DNA of 64,000 nucleotides from NCBI RefSeq assembly GCF_014217545.1, contig NZ_CP043178.1:3100001-3164000 (forward strand), read 5' to 3'. The DNA comes from Pseudarthrobacter sp. NBSH8. GTDB lineage: Bacteria > Actinomycetota > Actinomycetes > Actinomycetales > Micrococcaceae. Positions 35,712-44,130 of this stretch are shown piece after piece. The translations under genes and the position numbers were made by a program. The notes beneath the pieces are model-generated. The model saw nothing but the letters and a program-made list of their open reading frames with translations. It searched no databases and had not been told where the DNA came from. Position 1 is the first letter of the stretch, and each line of letters opens with the position of its first letter.

Positions 35712-36602
35712 ATGAGCAACAAGCTGTGGGCCGGCATGGCCGCAGCCGCCGTGATTTCCGCTTTCGGCGTCGGCGCCCTGGCCGGCCCCGCCCCCACGGC
35801 AGAATTGTCGGTGCCACCGGGGGCCATAACGACGGCGGCCTCTCCCGTAGTGCGGGTTGCCCGGCCTTTGGCCGCGGTGCCCCTGGATGCGCCGTACGTT
35901 GGGTCCGTTGAGTTTGATGGTGCGGCAGCCGGCACCGCGCAGCCGGAAGTCGCAGCTGCCGCGCCCGCGCCCCCGGCCGAGGCTCCCCCGCCGCCAGCCC
36001 CCGAACCTGCTCCGGCACCTGCGGGCGACACCAACCTCTACACAGTGGTTCCCGGCGACACGGTGGGTGGGATAGCGGCCCGGTATGGCGTCGACGCAAA
36101 CGCGATGCTGGCCGCCAACGGGCTGGGCCTCTACAGCATCATCGTCCCGGGCCAGACGCTGAAGCTGACGGGACCCGCCGTCGGAGTTTCCGCTCCAGCC
36201 CCGGCTCCGGCCGCGGCCGCACCGGCTTCACCGGTCTACAACCCCGCGCCGGCGCCGGTCCAGGCCGCGCCTGCTGTCCGCACCATCTACGTCGCGGGCG
36301 CAGGCGGACAGGCCATGCTGGACGCCTGCATCGGGCCCATCCACTACACGCCAAACGACGGCTACTCGCTCTTCATCACGGAGCACGATTTCTGCGGCGG
36401 GTGGGCGCGTTTCTCCGGCATCGGCGTGGGCGAGACCATCAGCATCCCGGGCTACGGGACGTACACCGCGACAGCCAGGGGCCAGGTCCCCAACCCGGGA
36501 ACCACCAACAACGTCATCGCTGTTTTCGGCGGGTTCCCCCGGGCCATCCTGCAGACCTGCATCCCCGGGACCAACCAGATGCTGCTGATCGCGCTGAACT
36601 AG
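35712..36602 (+). CDS. Secreted LysM-domain protein
   Basis: A 296-aa exported protein. A signal-like N-terminus (LWAGMAAAAVISAFGVGALAG) is followed by a Pro/Ala-rich linker (~80-106), one LysM domain (109-153; YTVVPGDTVGGIAARYGVD and IIVPGQTLKLTG), a second Pro/Ala linker and a C-terminal domain with three cysteines (206, 228, 283; GGWARFSGIGVGETISIPGYGTYTATA). LysM binds peptidoglycan, so the protein should sit in the cell wall. The C-terminal domain resembles no family I can name with confidence; it has a sortase-like or beta-sandwich look. The frame extends upstream to 35619, but the signal peptide fixes this start. Confidence 0.87.
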   Translation: MSNKLWAGMAAAAVISAFGVGALAGPAPTAELSVPPGAITTAASPVVRVARPLAAVPLDAPYVGSVEFDGAAAGTAQPEVAAAAPAPPAEAPPPPAPEPAPAPAGDTNLYTVVPGDTVGGIAARYGVDANAMLAANGLGLYSIIVPGQTLKLTGPAVGVSAPAPAPAAAAPASPVYNPAPAPVQAAPAVRTIYVAGAGGQAMLDACIGPIHYTPNDGYSLFITEHDFCGGWARFSGIGVGETISIPGYGTYTATARGQVPNPGTTNNVIAVFGGFPRAILQTCIPGTNQMLLIALN

Positions 36603-36641
36603 GCTCGGGCCCGGCCGAGTTCGCGGTCCAGCGTTTCCGAA

Positions 36642-36689
36642 GCTTGTTCGCGGTTCCGAACCTTTAGGGCAAGGAGCCGCGAACAAGGC
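36642..36689. terminator. Hairpin between the convergent LysM and CBS-domain genes
   Basis: GCTTGTTCGCGGTTCC (36642-36657) pairs with GGAGCCGCGAACAAG (36673-36687) with one G-T wobble across a 15-nt loop. There is no T run. It lies where a bidirectional terminator is expected and may also be a dispersed repeat. Confidence 0.5.
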
Positions 36690-36707
36690 ATGCGGTAATC
36701 GGCCTGA

Positions 36708-37139
36708 CTAGGCAGGCATCGGATGGCGTTCCGAAATCTGCTCCACCAGTTCGCCCACGCGTTCCTCGGCGTAGTTGCGAGCGATATCACCCTGGCTGAG
36801 GATGCCGACCAATTTGTGGTCGACAATTACCGGGAGCCGACGGACCTGGTGCCGCTCCATGATGTCGATGGCCGCGTCGACACTGGCGTCGGCGTCAACC
36901 CAGTAGGGCTTGCCGGTGGCCAGTTCGCCGGCCAGCATCTCGAGGGGATCACGGCCGGCAGCAACGCACCTGAGCACGATGTCGCGGTCGGTAATCATGC
37001 CCTTCAGCTTGCCATCGTCGCCGCAGATCGGCAGCGATCCACAGTCCAGATCCAACATCATCCGGGCGGCATCTGTGAGGGACTGATGCTCCTTAATACA
37101 CCGTGCATCCGTAGTCATGAATTCACGTACAACGCTCAT
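36708..37139 (-). CDS. CBS-pair domain protein
   Basis: A 143-aa cytosolic protein made of two CBS repeats: VREFMTTDARCIKEHQSLTDAARMMLDLDCGSLPIC and PYWVDADASVDAAIDIMERHQVRRLPVIVDHKLVGILSQGDIA. Such stand-alone pairs bind adenine nucleotides and often respond to energy or hypoxic stress (compare HRP1). GAAGGAG precedes the ATG at 37139 by 5 nt. It is not linked to a transporter or enzyme gene. The open frame runs upstream into tRNA-Tyr, which is a known artefact. Confidence 0.9.
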   Translation of the reverse strand: MSVVREFMTTDARCIKEHQSLTDAARMMLDLDCGSLPICGDDGKLKGMITDRDIVLRCVAAGRDPLEMLAGELATGKPYWVDADASVDAAIDIMERHQVRRLPVIVDHKLVGILSQGDIARNYAEERVGELVEQISERHPMPA

Positions 37140-37267
37140 TGGTTCTCCTTCATCGATTGATGTATCGACACAGGGCATCGGGGGCACGTGCGCCGATGTT
37201 GCCAGCCTACGCCGGGGCCAAACCGATGTCGACGACGGCCCCTCCCCTGATTTCGGGCACAAAAAAA

Positions 37268-37295
37268 GCCTCCGGAACCTGATGGTTCCGGAGGC
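37268..37295 (-). terminator. Rho-independent terminator after tRNA-Tyr
   Basis: A perfect 12-bp stem GCCTCCGGAACC/GGTTCCGGAGGC with a TGAT loop, followed on the minus strand by seven T residues. It lies 12 nt past the tRNA-Tyr end. Confidence 0.92.
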
Positions 37296-37306
37296 TTTTC
37301 CTTGGG

Positions 37307-37388
37307 TGGCAGATGAGGGATTCGAACCCCCGTAGGCGTTGCCAGCTGATTTACAGTCAGCCCCCTTTGGCCGCTCGGGTAATCTGCC
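37307..37388 (-). tRNA. tRNA-Tyr (GTA)
   Basis: An 82-nt cloverleaf with a long variable arm on the minus strand: acceptor GGCAGAT pairs with ATCTGCC, discriminator A, the anticodon loop is CTGTAAA and the T arm holds GGGGGTTCGAATCCC. CCA is not encoded. The long variable arm and GTA anticodon identify tyrosine. Confidence 0.95.
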
Positions 37389-37568
37389 GAACTTCAAAAG
37401 AAGATCACCCCCGGCTGCAGTGTTCGGAACGTCCGTCTCCGGGTCGTTCCGCTTCCAGTAACCGCGGGCAAGACAACTTTACAGAACTTCTGCCGAAACA
37501 TCGAATCGGCGCGGCAGACCCCTGAAAAGGCCGCCAGAAGACCCGCAATTCCGCGGAACACGGGGGAC

Positions 37569-37823
37569 TCAGGCGTCGCCGAGAATCCGTCCGGCCAGCC
37601 TTGCCTCGAACTTCACGGCCTGCTCCTGGGTGATCTGGTTCAGCTGGACCGCCCGCAGCAGGTCCTCGCTGACACCGTCCATGCGGGCCGAGGCATCCGG
37701 GACGGGGCTGAAGATGATGGAGGCGGCGATGGCTGCTGCGGCAACGGAGGTAGCGGCGGTGGCCACGGCGCCGGCTGCTGCGGCGGTGGTTCGGGTGGCG
37801 TAACGGACGGCGGTGCGTGGCAT
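37569..37823 (-). CDS. Small exported or membrane-anchored hypothetical protein
   Basis: An 84-aa protein with an Ala-rich hydrophobic N-terminal segment (~12-42, AAAAGAVATAATSVAAAAIAA) that acts as signal or anchor, ending SPVPDASA, and a helical charged C-terminal part (VSEDLLRAVQLNQITQEQAVKFEARLAGRIL). AAAGGG lies 6 nt before the ATG. No family recognised. It lies alone between tRNA-Tyr and the divergent yajQ gene. Confidence 0.7.
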   Translation of the reverse strand: MPRTAVRYATRTTAAAAGAVATAATSVAAAAIAASIIFSPVPDASARMDGVSEDLLRAVQLNQITQEQAVKFEARLAGRILGDA

Positions 37824-38049
37824 GGTGTTCCCTTTCGAGCTACTTCCAACTCGTTCAACTCTCCATCGTCCGGCTTCGTTCCCGCAGTACGTCCGCTATG
37901 AGGGAACTGTGAATCCGGAAACTTGCCGAATCCACAACTGCGCCGCAACCGCCACAGCGCCACAGCCGGGCGATCCGTATTAGGCTGGAATGCAGAGATC
38001 CACGCCCTGCAGAGCCAATTTCAGGGCACCCACCGGCACAAGGAGAATC

Positions 38050-38541
38050 ATGGCAGGCGAGTCAACGTTCGACGTCGTAAGCAAAGTGGACAAGCAGGAA
38101 GTGGCCAACGCGCTAAACCAGGCGCAGAAGGAACTGGTCCAGCGCTATGACTTCAAGGGCGTCGGCGCCGAGGTCGAATTCAGCGGCGAAAAGATCCTGA
38201 TGAAGGCGAACTCGGAGGAACGTGTCCTGGCCGTGCTGGACGTCCTCCAGTCGAAGCTGATCCGCCGCGGCATCTCCCTGAAGTCCCTGGACACCGGCGA
38301 GCCTTACCCATCCGGCAAGGAATTCCGCCTGGAAGCCTCCATCAAGGAAGGCATCGAGCAGGACCTGGCCAAGAAGATCAATAAGCTGATCCGCGACGAG
38401 GGCCCCAAGGGTGTCAAATCCCAGATCCAGGGCGACGAACTCCGCGTCTCGTCCAAGTCCCGCGATGACCTGCAGTCTGTTATGGCGCTGCTGAAGGACT
38501 TCGATGAGGCGGACCTGCAGTTCGTCAACTTCCGCAGCTAG
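38050..38541 (+). CDS. yajQ: YajQ family nucleotide-binding protein
   Basis: A 163-aa cytosolic protein. It starts ESTFDVVSKVDKQEVANALNQAQKELVQRYDFKG and includes KILMKANSEERVLAVLDVLQSKLIRRGISLKSLD, the conserved YajQ pattern. Members bind tRNA, nucleotides or cyclic di-GMP; which applies here is unknown. AAGGAG precedes the ATG at 38050. It is convergent with htpX, 9 nt away, and divergent from the small protein at 37823. Confidence 0.94.
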   Translation: MAGESTFDVVSKVDKQEVANALNQAQKELVQRYDFKGVGAEVEFSGEKILMKANSEERVLAVLDVLQSKLIRRGISLKSLDTGEPYPSGKEFRLEASIKEGIEQDLAKKINKLIRDEGPKGVKSQIQGDELRVSSKSRDDLQSVMALLKDFDEADLQFVNFRS

Positions 38542-38550
38542 CACCCCTCC

Positions 38551-39417
38551 TCAGTTCAGCGGCCGGCCGGCAATCCGTTCCAGCCGGGCGATCCTCTCCT
38601 TCATGGGCGGGTGTGTGGCGAACAGCTTGGTCATCGCCCCGCCGCGGAAAGGGTTGGCGATCATCAGGTGCGAGGTGTTGACCAGCTTCTGCTCCTGCGG
38701 CAGCGGCGCAATCCGCACCCCCTGCTCAATCTTGCGAAGGGCTGAGGCGAGTGCCAGCGGATCGCCGGTGAGCTCCGAACCGTCCTCGTCGGCGTCGTAC
38801 TCGCGGGTCCTGGAGATGGCCAGCTGGATCAGTGACGCCGCAAACGGCGCCAAAAGCGCCATCGCCAGCATGGCCAGCAGGTTGGAGTTGCGCCGGTCGC
38901 CGCCGAAGAACAGCAGCATCTGGCCCACGGACGTGATGACGCCGGCGACGGCGGCCGCCACCGAGGACGTAAGGATGTCCCGGTTGTACACGTGCATCAG
39001 CTCGTGCCCCAGAACCCCGCGCAGTTCCCGGGCATCGAGCAGCTGCAGGATCCCCTCGGTGCAGCACACGGCGGCGTTTTTGGGGTTCCGGCCGGTGGCG
39101 AACGCGTTCGGGTTCATGGTGGGTGAGAGGTAGATGCGGGGCATCGGCTGGTTCGCCCGGACCGAGAGCTCCCGGACAATCTGGTACAGCTGTGGCGCCT
39201 GTGCCTCCGTTACGGGGTAGGCCTGCATGGAACGGATGGCGATCTTGTCGCTGTTCCAGTAGCCGTACGCTGTGGTGGCCACGCCGATCAGGGCCATGAT
39301 CCAGATGGGCGCCGCACTGCGGGTATTGATCCCGATCAGTCCACCCAGACCCAGGAGCACCGCCCACAGGACGCCAAAGAGCGCCGCAGTTTTCAGGCCG
39401 TTGTAATGCTTGTGCAC
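38551..39417 (-). CDS. htpX: Membrane zinc protease HtpX
   Basis: A 288-aa M48 metalloprotease for quality control of misfolded membrane proteins. Two N-terminal spans (ALFGVLWAVLLGLGGLIGI and PIWIMALIGVATTAYGY) precede the zinc site HELMH (His138, Glu139, His142); a third ligand Glu lies in SRTREYDADEDG. Two more spans follow the active site (VAAAVAGVITSVGQMLLFF, LLAMLAMALLAPFAASLIQL). The GTG at 39417 has GGAGGAG 5 nt upstream and gives the normal family start VHKHYNGLKTAAL. It converges with yajQ. Confidence 0.94.
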   Translation of the reverse strand: MHKHYNGLKTAALFGVLWAVLLGLGGLIGINTRSAAPIWIMALIGVATTAYGYWNSDKIAIRSMQAYPVTEAQAPQLYQIVRELSVRANQPMPRIYLSPTMNPNAFATGRNPKNAAVCCTEGILQLLDARELRGVLGHELMHVYNRDILTSSVAAAVAGVITSVGQMLLFFGGDRRNSNLLAMLAMALLAPFAASLIQLAISRTREYDADEDGSELTGDPLALASALRKIEQGVRIAPLPQEQKLVNTSHLMIANPFRGGAMTKLFATHPPMKERIARLERIAGRPLN

Positions 39418-39491
39418 GTCCACTCCTCCACGTCGCCCTGACAAAGTTACCCCCACGCCGCAGGTACCTAAGGCACCGGGTCACGGGCATT

Positions 39492-39704
39492 CTACTTCCG
39501 GAGGCCCGGCTGCAGCTGTGCCGCCAGCCAGGCCACCGCGATGCACAAAACCCCGCCCAGAAGCAGGACCCGGCCCTCACTCAAAATCTTAGTCCCGGCG
39601 CCTGCCAGCAGGTCACCCACCTGCGGGCCGGCTGGTTGATGCGGCACCAGCGCAAACGCGCCCGGCAGATCCGCATGGAAGTTGTCCTGCGTGAGCCTGT
39701 ACAC
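39492..39704 (-). pseudogene. Possible remnant of an MFS transporter C-terminus
   Basis: A 70-codon frame beginning at GTG. Its end (DLLAGAGTKILSEGRVLLLGG and VLCIAVAWLAAQLQPGLRK) looks like the last membrane span and cytoplasmic tail of an MFS protein, but no upstream part of such a gene exists; just before it lies the plus-strand gene at 39779. The assignment rests on pattern only. It might also be a small membrane protein. Confidence 0.35.
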
Positions 39705-39778
39705 CTCAACCCTAGGGGGCGCCGGCGTCCTGTTCTGTCACACGATTGGTATCCGCAGGCGGGGAAAGGAATTGCCTT

Positions 39779-40399
39779 ATGAATGTGTCCAGGCGGCTGC
39801 TTTTTGCCTCGGCTTTCTGGGAGGTTGCCCGGCCCCGGACTGCCCTGAACGCCGGCCATCTCCTGATCCGGCTCACCAACCCGGCTACGGCATTCGATCT
39901 CCGCTCGGCCGCTGACTGGTTGCACTGCCACACCACTGCCCGGCAGGCACTCGCCAATGTCCTGGGTGCCAGCCGCTGCACCGTGGTGTTTGCGCACCAG
40001 TGGCACCCCAACGGGGCGGCCATCGGCGAACCGGAGACGGAATCCTCCACCCCCACCTTCCATTTGTTCGGGCGCTGGGACGCCGAGCCGGTCACCCCCG
40101 GCGAACAGCTGCGCCTTCCCATCCAGCGCCGGGTGCCGGCCACAGCGGAAGAGCTCAAAGAGTACGACGGCGGCCTCCGCACCGCCCTGCGCTTGCTGGC
40201 TGTGACGCACGAGGCAGAGCCCGTCCCGCCGGCGGACGGCACCCTCCCGGCGCTCACTGAGCTGTGTGGTGCCGGAGCCCGGAGCCGGCGGCACGGAAGT
40301 CCATGCCGTGGGCCGCTCGGCAGGAGAATCCCTCAACCCCATGCAGGAATTCCTGGATCTGCCGAAAGTAAGCCAAGCCTTATTGTGATCGACTCATAA
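39779..40399 (+). CDS. Conserved-looking hypothetical protein with a probable 3' frameshift
   Basis: A 206-aa frame with AAAGGA upstream of its ATG. The body (RPRTALNAGHLLIRLTNPATAFDLRSAADWLHCHTTARQALANVLG, HQWHPNGAAIGEPETESSTPTFHLFGRWDAEP) reads like a real soluble enzyme, with a HIT-like HxHP flavour (HQWHP) that I would not press. From about 40262 the codon pattern is better in the next frame, which encodes VVPEPGAGGTEVHAVGRSAG, ending at the TGA of 40386-40388; in the current frame the tail turns Arg/Pro/Ser-rich. One extra base near CTGTGTGGTG would explain this. No function assigned. Confidence 0.65.
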   Translation: MNVSRRLLFASAFWEVARPRTALNAGHLLIRLTNPATAFDLRSAADWLHCHTTARQALANVLGASRCTVVFAHQWHPNGAAIGEPETESSTPTFHLFGRWDAEPVTPGEQLRLPIQRRVPATAEELKEYDGGLRTALRLLAVTHEAEPVPPADGTLPALTELCGAGARSRRHGSPCRGPLGRRIPQPHAGIPGSAESKPSLIVIDS

Positions 40400-40402
40400 T
40401 AA
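40380..40402 (+). promoter_or_regulatory. PerR/Fur-like box before the Fur-family gene
   Basis: TTATTGTGA and TCATAATAA form a 9-bp inverted repeat (8 of 9 pairs) separated by 5 nt, close to the PerR-box style TTATnATnATTATAA spacing. It ends 16 nt before the Fur start and overlaps the stop region of the preceding hypothetical gene. Autoregulation by the Fur-family protein is the likely role. Confidence 0.65.
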
Positions 40403-40418
40403 GTGTTTCAATAGAGGC

Positions 40419-40904
40419 ATGACGGAACACTTTGGCGGCCACGATGCATGGGCTGCTGCCCTGCGCGCCCACGGCCGCCGGGTGACCAAGCAGCGGCTCG
40501 CCGTGCTGACCGCCGTCGAACATCACCCGCACTCCCCCGCGGAGAGCATCCTGGCCGCCGCGCGCTCCGAGCTTCCGGAGCTGACCGCGCAATCCGTATA
40601 CGTGGTCCTCGGCGACCTGACCGACCTGCACATGCTGCGCCGCTTCGAACCGCCGCATTCCCCGGCCCTGTACGAGACCCGCGTCGGTGACAACCACCAC
40701 CACGCCATCTGTATCAGCTGCGGCCGCGTGGAGGACGTCGACTGCGCCGTCGGGCACGCCCCCTGCCTCACTCCGCACTGGGATGAGAACTCCAAGCCGA
40801 TGACCATCCAGATCGCCGACGTGATGTACCAGGGCATCTGCCAGGACTGCCAGGCGTCCCAAAAACTTCCTTCTGAACGTCCCTCACAAGTAATCGAGAA
40901 ATAG
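40419..40904 (+). CDS. furA: Fur family peroxide regulator (PerR/FurA-like)
   Basis: A 161-aa metalloregulator. The winged helix is [26 protein letters not shown] to [13 protein letters not shown]. The HHH pattern in [12 protein letters not shown] and the structural zinc pairs Cys98/Cys101 and Cys141/Cys144 are those of PerR/FurA proteins. Peroxide would oxidise its metal site and lift repression. It lies 7 nt before katA, so the two form an oxidative-stress operon under the upstream box, as in many actinobacterial furA-kat pairs. Confidence 0.93.
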   Translation: MTEHFGGHDAWAAALRAHGRRVTKQRLAVLTAVEHHPHSPAESILAAARSELPELTAQSVYVVLGDLTDLHMLRRFEPPHSPALYETRVGDNHHHAICISCGRVEDVDCAVGHAPCLTPHWDENSKPMTIQIADVMYQGICQDCQASQKLPSERPSQVIEK

Positions 40905-40911
40905 GAGAAAA

Positions 40912-42399
40912 ATGACTGCGAATATCTCAACAACCCAGTCCGGCGCGCCCGTCACTTCCGACGCGCACGCACAGTCCGTCGGTGCCGACGGCGCCATCAT
41001 CCTCACGGACCACTACCTGATCGAAAAGCTCGCCCAGTTCAACCGCGAGCGGGTGCCGGAGCGCGTAGTGCACGCCAAGGGCGGCGGCGCGTTCGGTACG
41101 TTCAAGGCCACCTCGGACATCTCCAAGTACACCAAGGCCGCGTTCCTGCAGCCGGGCGCTGAGACCGAGATGCTGATCCGCTTCTCCTCGGTTGCCGGCG
41201 AAGCAGGCTCCCCGGACACCTGGCGCGACCCCCGCGGTTTCGCCGTCAAGTTCTACACCTCCGAGGGCAACTACGACCTCGTGGGCAACAACACCCCCGT
41301 CTTCTTCATCCGCGACGGCATCAAGTTCCCGGACTTCATCCACTCGCAGAAGCGCCTCCCGGGCAGCCACCTGCGCGACGCCGACATGCAGTGGGACTTC
41401 TGGACCCTGTCCCCCGAGTCCGCACACCAGGTCACCTGGCTCATGGGCGACCGCGGCCTGCCGGCCTCCTGGCGTGAAATGCAGGGCTACGGCTCGCACA
41501 CCTACCAGTGGATCAACGCCGCGGGCGAGCGCTTCTGGGTCAAGTACCACTTCAAGTCCAACCAGGGCGTCAAGACCATGTCCGGCGACCAGGCTGAAGA
41601 GCTGGCCGGCTCGGACGCGGACTTCTACATCCGCGACCTGCAGGAAAACATCGCCGAGGGCAACTTCCCGTCCTGGGAACTGCACGTCCAGGTCATGCCG
41701 TACGAAGACGCCAAGGGCTACCGCTTCAACCCGTTCGACCTCACCAAGGTGTGGCCGCACACGGACTACCCGCTGATCCACGTGGGCACCATGGAGCTGA
41801 ACAAGAACCCGGAGAACTACTTCTCGCAGATCGAGCAGGCCACCTTCGCGCCGTCGAACTTCGTGCCGGGTATCGCCGCTTCCCCGGACAAGATGCTGCA
41901 GGCCCGCATCTTCTCCTACGCCGACGCACACCGCTACCGCGTGGGCACCAACCACGCGCAGATCCCGGTGAACCAGCCGAAGAACCAGGTCAACAACTAC
42001 AGCCAGGACGGCGCCGGGCGTTACCACTTCAACGCCCCGTCCGTACCGGTTTACGCGCCGAACTCCTTCAACGGCCCCGCTGCCGTTGAGCCGGCTTCCC
42101 CGGCCGGTGGCTGGGAGAACGACGGCGAGCTTACGCTCTCCGCACACTCCCTGCACGCCGAGGACGGCGACTTCGTCCAGGCCGGCACCCTGTACCGCGA
42201 GGTGTTCGACGACGGCGCCAAGGCCCGTCTCCTGGACACCATCACCGGTGCCGTGGGCGGCGTGAAGAACGCCGAGATCAAGGAACGCGCCATCCAGTAC
42301 TGGACCAACGTGGACGCCGAACTCGGCGCCAAGCTGCGCGCCAACCTGGGCACGGGCTCCCCTGATTCCGACGCTGAGGCAGCCAACAAGATCGGCTAG
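40912..42399 (+). CDS. katA: Monofunctional heme catalase (clade 3-like)
   Basis: A 495-aa catalase. The distal His54 lies in [14 protein letters not shown], Asn127 in [11 protein letters not shown], and the proximal heme ligand Tyr336 in [13 protein letters not shown]. The size and absence of a C-terminal flavodoxin-like domain place it among small-subunit catalases. It dismutates hydrogen peroxide in the cytoplasm. GGAGAA precedes the ATG. It is the second gene of the operon with the Fur-family regulator and is followed by a strong terminator. Confidence 0.96.
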   Translation: MTANISTTQSGAPVTSDAHAQSVGADGAIILTDHYLIEKLAQFNRERVPERVVHAKGGGAFGTFKATSDISKYTKAAFLQPGAETEMLIRFSSVAGEAGSPDTWRDPRGFAVKFYTSEGNYDLVGNNTPVFFIRDGIKFPDFIHSQKRLPGSHLRDADMQWDFWTLSPESAHQVTWLMGDRGLPASWREMQGYGSHTYQWINAAGERFWVKYHFKSNQGVKTMSGDQAEELAGSDADFYIRDLQENIAEGNFPSWELHVQVMPYEDAKGYRFNPFDLTKVWPHTDYPLIHVGTMELNKNPENYFSQIEQATFAPSNFVPGIAASPDKMLQARIFSYADAHRYRVGTNHAQIPVNQPKNQVNNYSQDGAGRYHFNAPSVPVYAPNSFNGPAAVEPASPAGGWENDGELTLSAHSLHAEDGDFVQAGTLYREVFDDGAKARLLDTITGAVGGVKNAEIKERAIQYWTNVDAELGAKLRANLGTGSPDSDAEAANKIG

Positions 42400-42433
42400 T
42401 TTCTCCGCCCCTTGTAGCCCGCCGGACCACATT

Positions 42434-42472
42434 GAAACACCCCGCTACGGATTATCCGTGGCGGGGTGTTTC
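42434..42472 (+). terminator. Terminator between katA and the NMT1-type importer
   Basis: GAAACACCCCGC at 42434-42445 pairs with GCGGGGTGTTTC at 42461-42472, with an inner ACGGA/TCCGT stem. The AAA/TTT flanks suggest activity on both convergent transcripts. Confidence 0.8.
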
Positions 42473-42488
42473 GTTTGTTGCGTTGTGG

Positions 42489-43367
42489 TTATGCCACGTC
42501 CGTTCCGGCGGCAAGGGAGTCCGACGGCGGGCCGTCCGCCGTCGGGCCCGCCGCCGCGGGGCGGTGGCCCTTTTTCGCGAGCTGGATCTGCTCGTATACG
42601 TGGTGGCGGAGTTCGGTGAATCGCGGCAGGGACCGGGTCTCCAATTGGTCGCGCTCTGCCGGAAGGTCGATCACTATGTCTTCCTGGACCACGGTCGGGG
42701 AGCTGGAGAGGATGATGACCCGCTCTCCCAGGTAGACGGATTCGTCGATGTCGTGGGTCACGAAGAGCACGGTGATCCCGAGCTTCTTCCAGACCGTGCG
42801 GATCAGGTCCTCCAGGTCCGCACGGGTCTGCGCATCCACGGCGGCAAACGGCTCATCCATCAGCAGGACTTCGGGCTGGTACGCGATGGCGCGGGCAATC
42901 GCCACACGCTGCTGCATGCCGCCGGAAAGCTGCCAAGGGTAGGAGCGCGGGACGTGGGACAGGCCCACGGCTTCGAGGGCCTCGTCCACGAGCTTGTCGC
43001 GCTCGGCCTTGGGCATGCCCTGGTTCTTCAGTGGCAGCTCCACGTTTTCCCGGACCCGCATCCAGGGAAACAGGGACCGGCCGTATTCTTGGAAGACAAC
43101 GGCCATTTTCTTCGGCGGCCCGGATACGCGCTTGCCGTCCAGCAGCACGTCGCCCTCCGTGGGGGCCATCAACCCGGAGATGCATTTCAGCAACGTAGTC
43201 TTGCCCGAGCCGGACGGGCCCACGAGGCAGGCCAGTTCACCTGCGCGCAGGTCGAACGTGAGGTTGCGCACCGCCTCAATGTCGCCGCCGTCGGTCTGGT
43301 AAACCTTCTTCAGGCCGCGGACGGAGAGCATCGCCTCCGGCGCCGGGCGGGTGGGGTCAGGCTGCAT
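42489..43367 (-). CDS. ABC transporter ATP-binding protein (SsuB/TauB-like)
   Basis: A 292-aa ATPase. Walker A is LVGPSGSGKTTLLKC, the signature LSGGMQQRVAIARAIAYQPE, Walker B EVLLMDEPFAAVDAQ and the switch His in VLFVTHDIDES. The family is that of nitrate, sulfonate and taurine importers. A C-terminal tail (~30 residues, KGHRPAAAGPTADGPPSDS) is extra. It overlaps the upstream permease by 11 nt and is the last gene of the four-gene importer. Substrate uncertain. Confidence 0.93.
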   Translation of the reverse strand: MQPDPTRPAPEAMLSVRGLKKVYQTDGGDIEAVRNLTFDLRAGELACLVGPSGSGKTTLLKCISGLMAPTEGDVLLDGKRVSGPPKKMAVVFQEYGRSLFPWMRVRENVELPLKNQGMPKAERDKLVDEALEAVGLSHVPRSYPWQLSGGMQQRVAIARAIAYQPEVLLMDEPFAAVDAQTRADLEDLIRTVWKKLGITVLFVTHDIDESVYLGERVIILSSSPTVVQEDIVIDLPAERDQLETRSLPRFTELRHHVYEQIQLAKKGHRPAAAGPTADGPPSDSLAAGTDVA

Positions 43368-44130
43368 TTTCTACCTCTTTCTGGCCGTGGTACCAGCGCA
43401 GGATATTCCGCTCGGCCCACTGGAAGATAAACGATAAAGCCACGCCCAACAGCCCCAGCACCACAATGCCGGACCACATTTCCGGGATGGCGAAGGACCG
43501 CTGGAACTGCACAATGGTGAAGCCAAGCCCCGAGGAGGAGGCGAACATTTCGGAGATGACCATCAGGATCAGCCCGAGGGACAGGGACTGGCGGACGCCG
43601 GCCATGATCTGTGGGCTTGCCGAGGGCAGCACCAGATACCGGACCCGTGCCCAGCCGCTGATGCCGTAGGTATGGGCGGAGTCCGAGAGGACGCCATCGA
43701 CGGCGCGGACCCCTTCGATGGTGTTCAGCAGGACCGGCCAGACGCAGCCGGAGATGATGACCGCGACCTTCATGGGGTCGGTGACGCCCATCACCAGGAT
43801 CAGGACGGGTACCAGGACCGGAGGCGGGATGGCGCGGAAGAACTCCAGCACCGGTTCCAGAAGTGCCCGGAGCCATCTGACGGAGCCGATCAGCACCCCC
43901 CCGACGACGCCGATCACGATCGCCGCGGTGACCCCGAGCAGGAGCCGGCCGACGCTGGGCAGCACATCAGAGAGGAAACGTGGGCCGAACCAGACCTCGC
44001 CGAACTTCCCGACGAGCGTGGCTGGGGTGGGGACAAAGAAATTGACGGCCCCGAGGGTTGAGGCCCACCAGACCAGGACCAGCAGGATGGGCAGCGCCAG
44101 CACGTAGCCGAGCGTTGTCAGGGCTTTCAT
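43357..44130 (-). CDS. ABC transporter permease 2 (SsuC-like)
   Basis: A 257-aa membrane permease with about six spans; the EAA-type loop is DGVLSDSAHTYGISGWARVRYLVLPSASPQI. Its ATG overlaps the upstream permease stop by 4 nt. Two different SsuC-type permeases in one operon mean a heterodimeric channel, unlike SsuC/TauC, which is usually encoded once. The product transports whatever the binding protein at 44966 recognises. Confidence 0.9.
   Translation of the reverse strand: MKALTTLGYVLALPILLVLVWWASTLGAVNFFVPTPATLVGKFGEVWFGPRFLSDVLPSVGRLLLGVTAAIVIGVVGGVLIGSVRWLRALLEPVLEFFRAIPPPVLVPVLILVMGVTDPMKVAVIISGCVWPVLLNTIEGVRAVDGVLSDSAHTYGISGWARVRYLVLPSASPQIMAGVRQSLSLGLILMVISEMFASSSGLGFTIVQFQRSFAIPEMWSGIVVLGLLGVALSFIFQWAERNILRWYHGQKEVENAA

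Noticed and set aside
37140-37397. N-terminal extension of the CBS-domain protein through tRNA-Tyr
   Set aside because: The extra codons translate the tRNA and the terminator (LPERPKGADCKSAGN type product), a known artefact. The ATG at 37139 has a strong ribosome binding site.
40927-42432. 501-codon frame antisense to katA
   Set aside because: Mirror frame of the catalase gene with low-complexity Val/Gly/Leu content and no start context.
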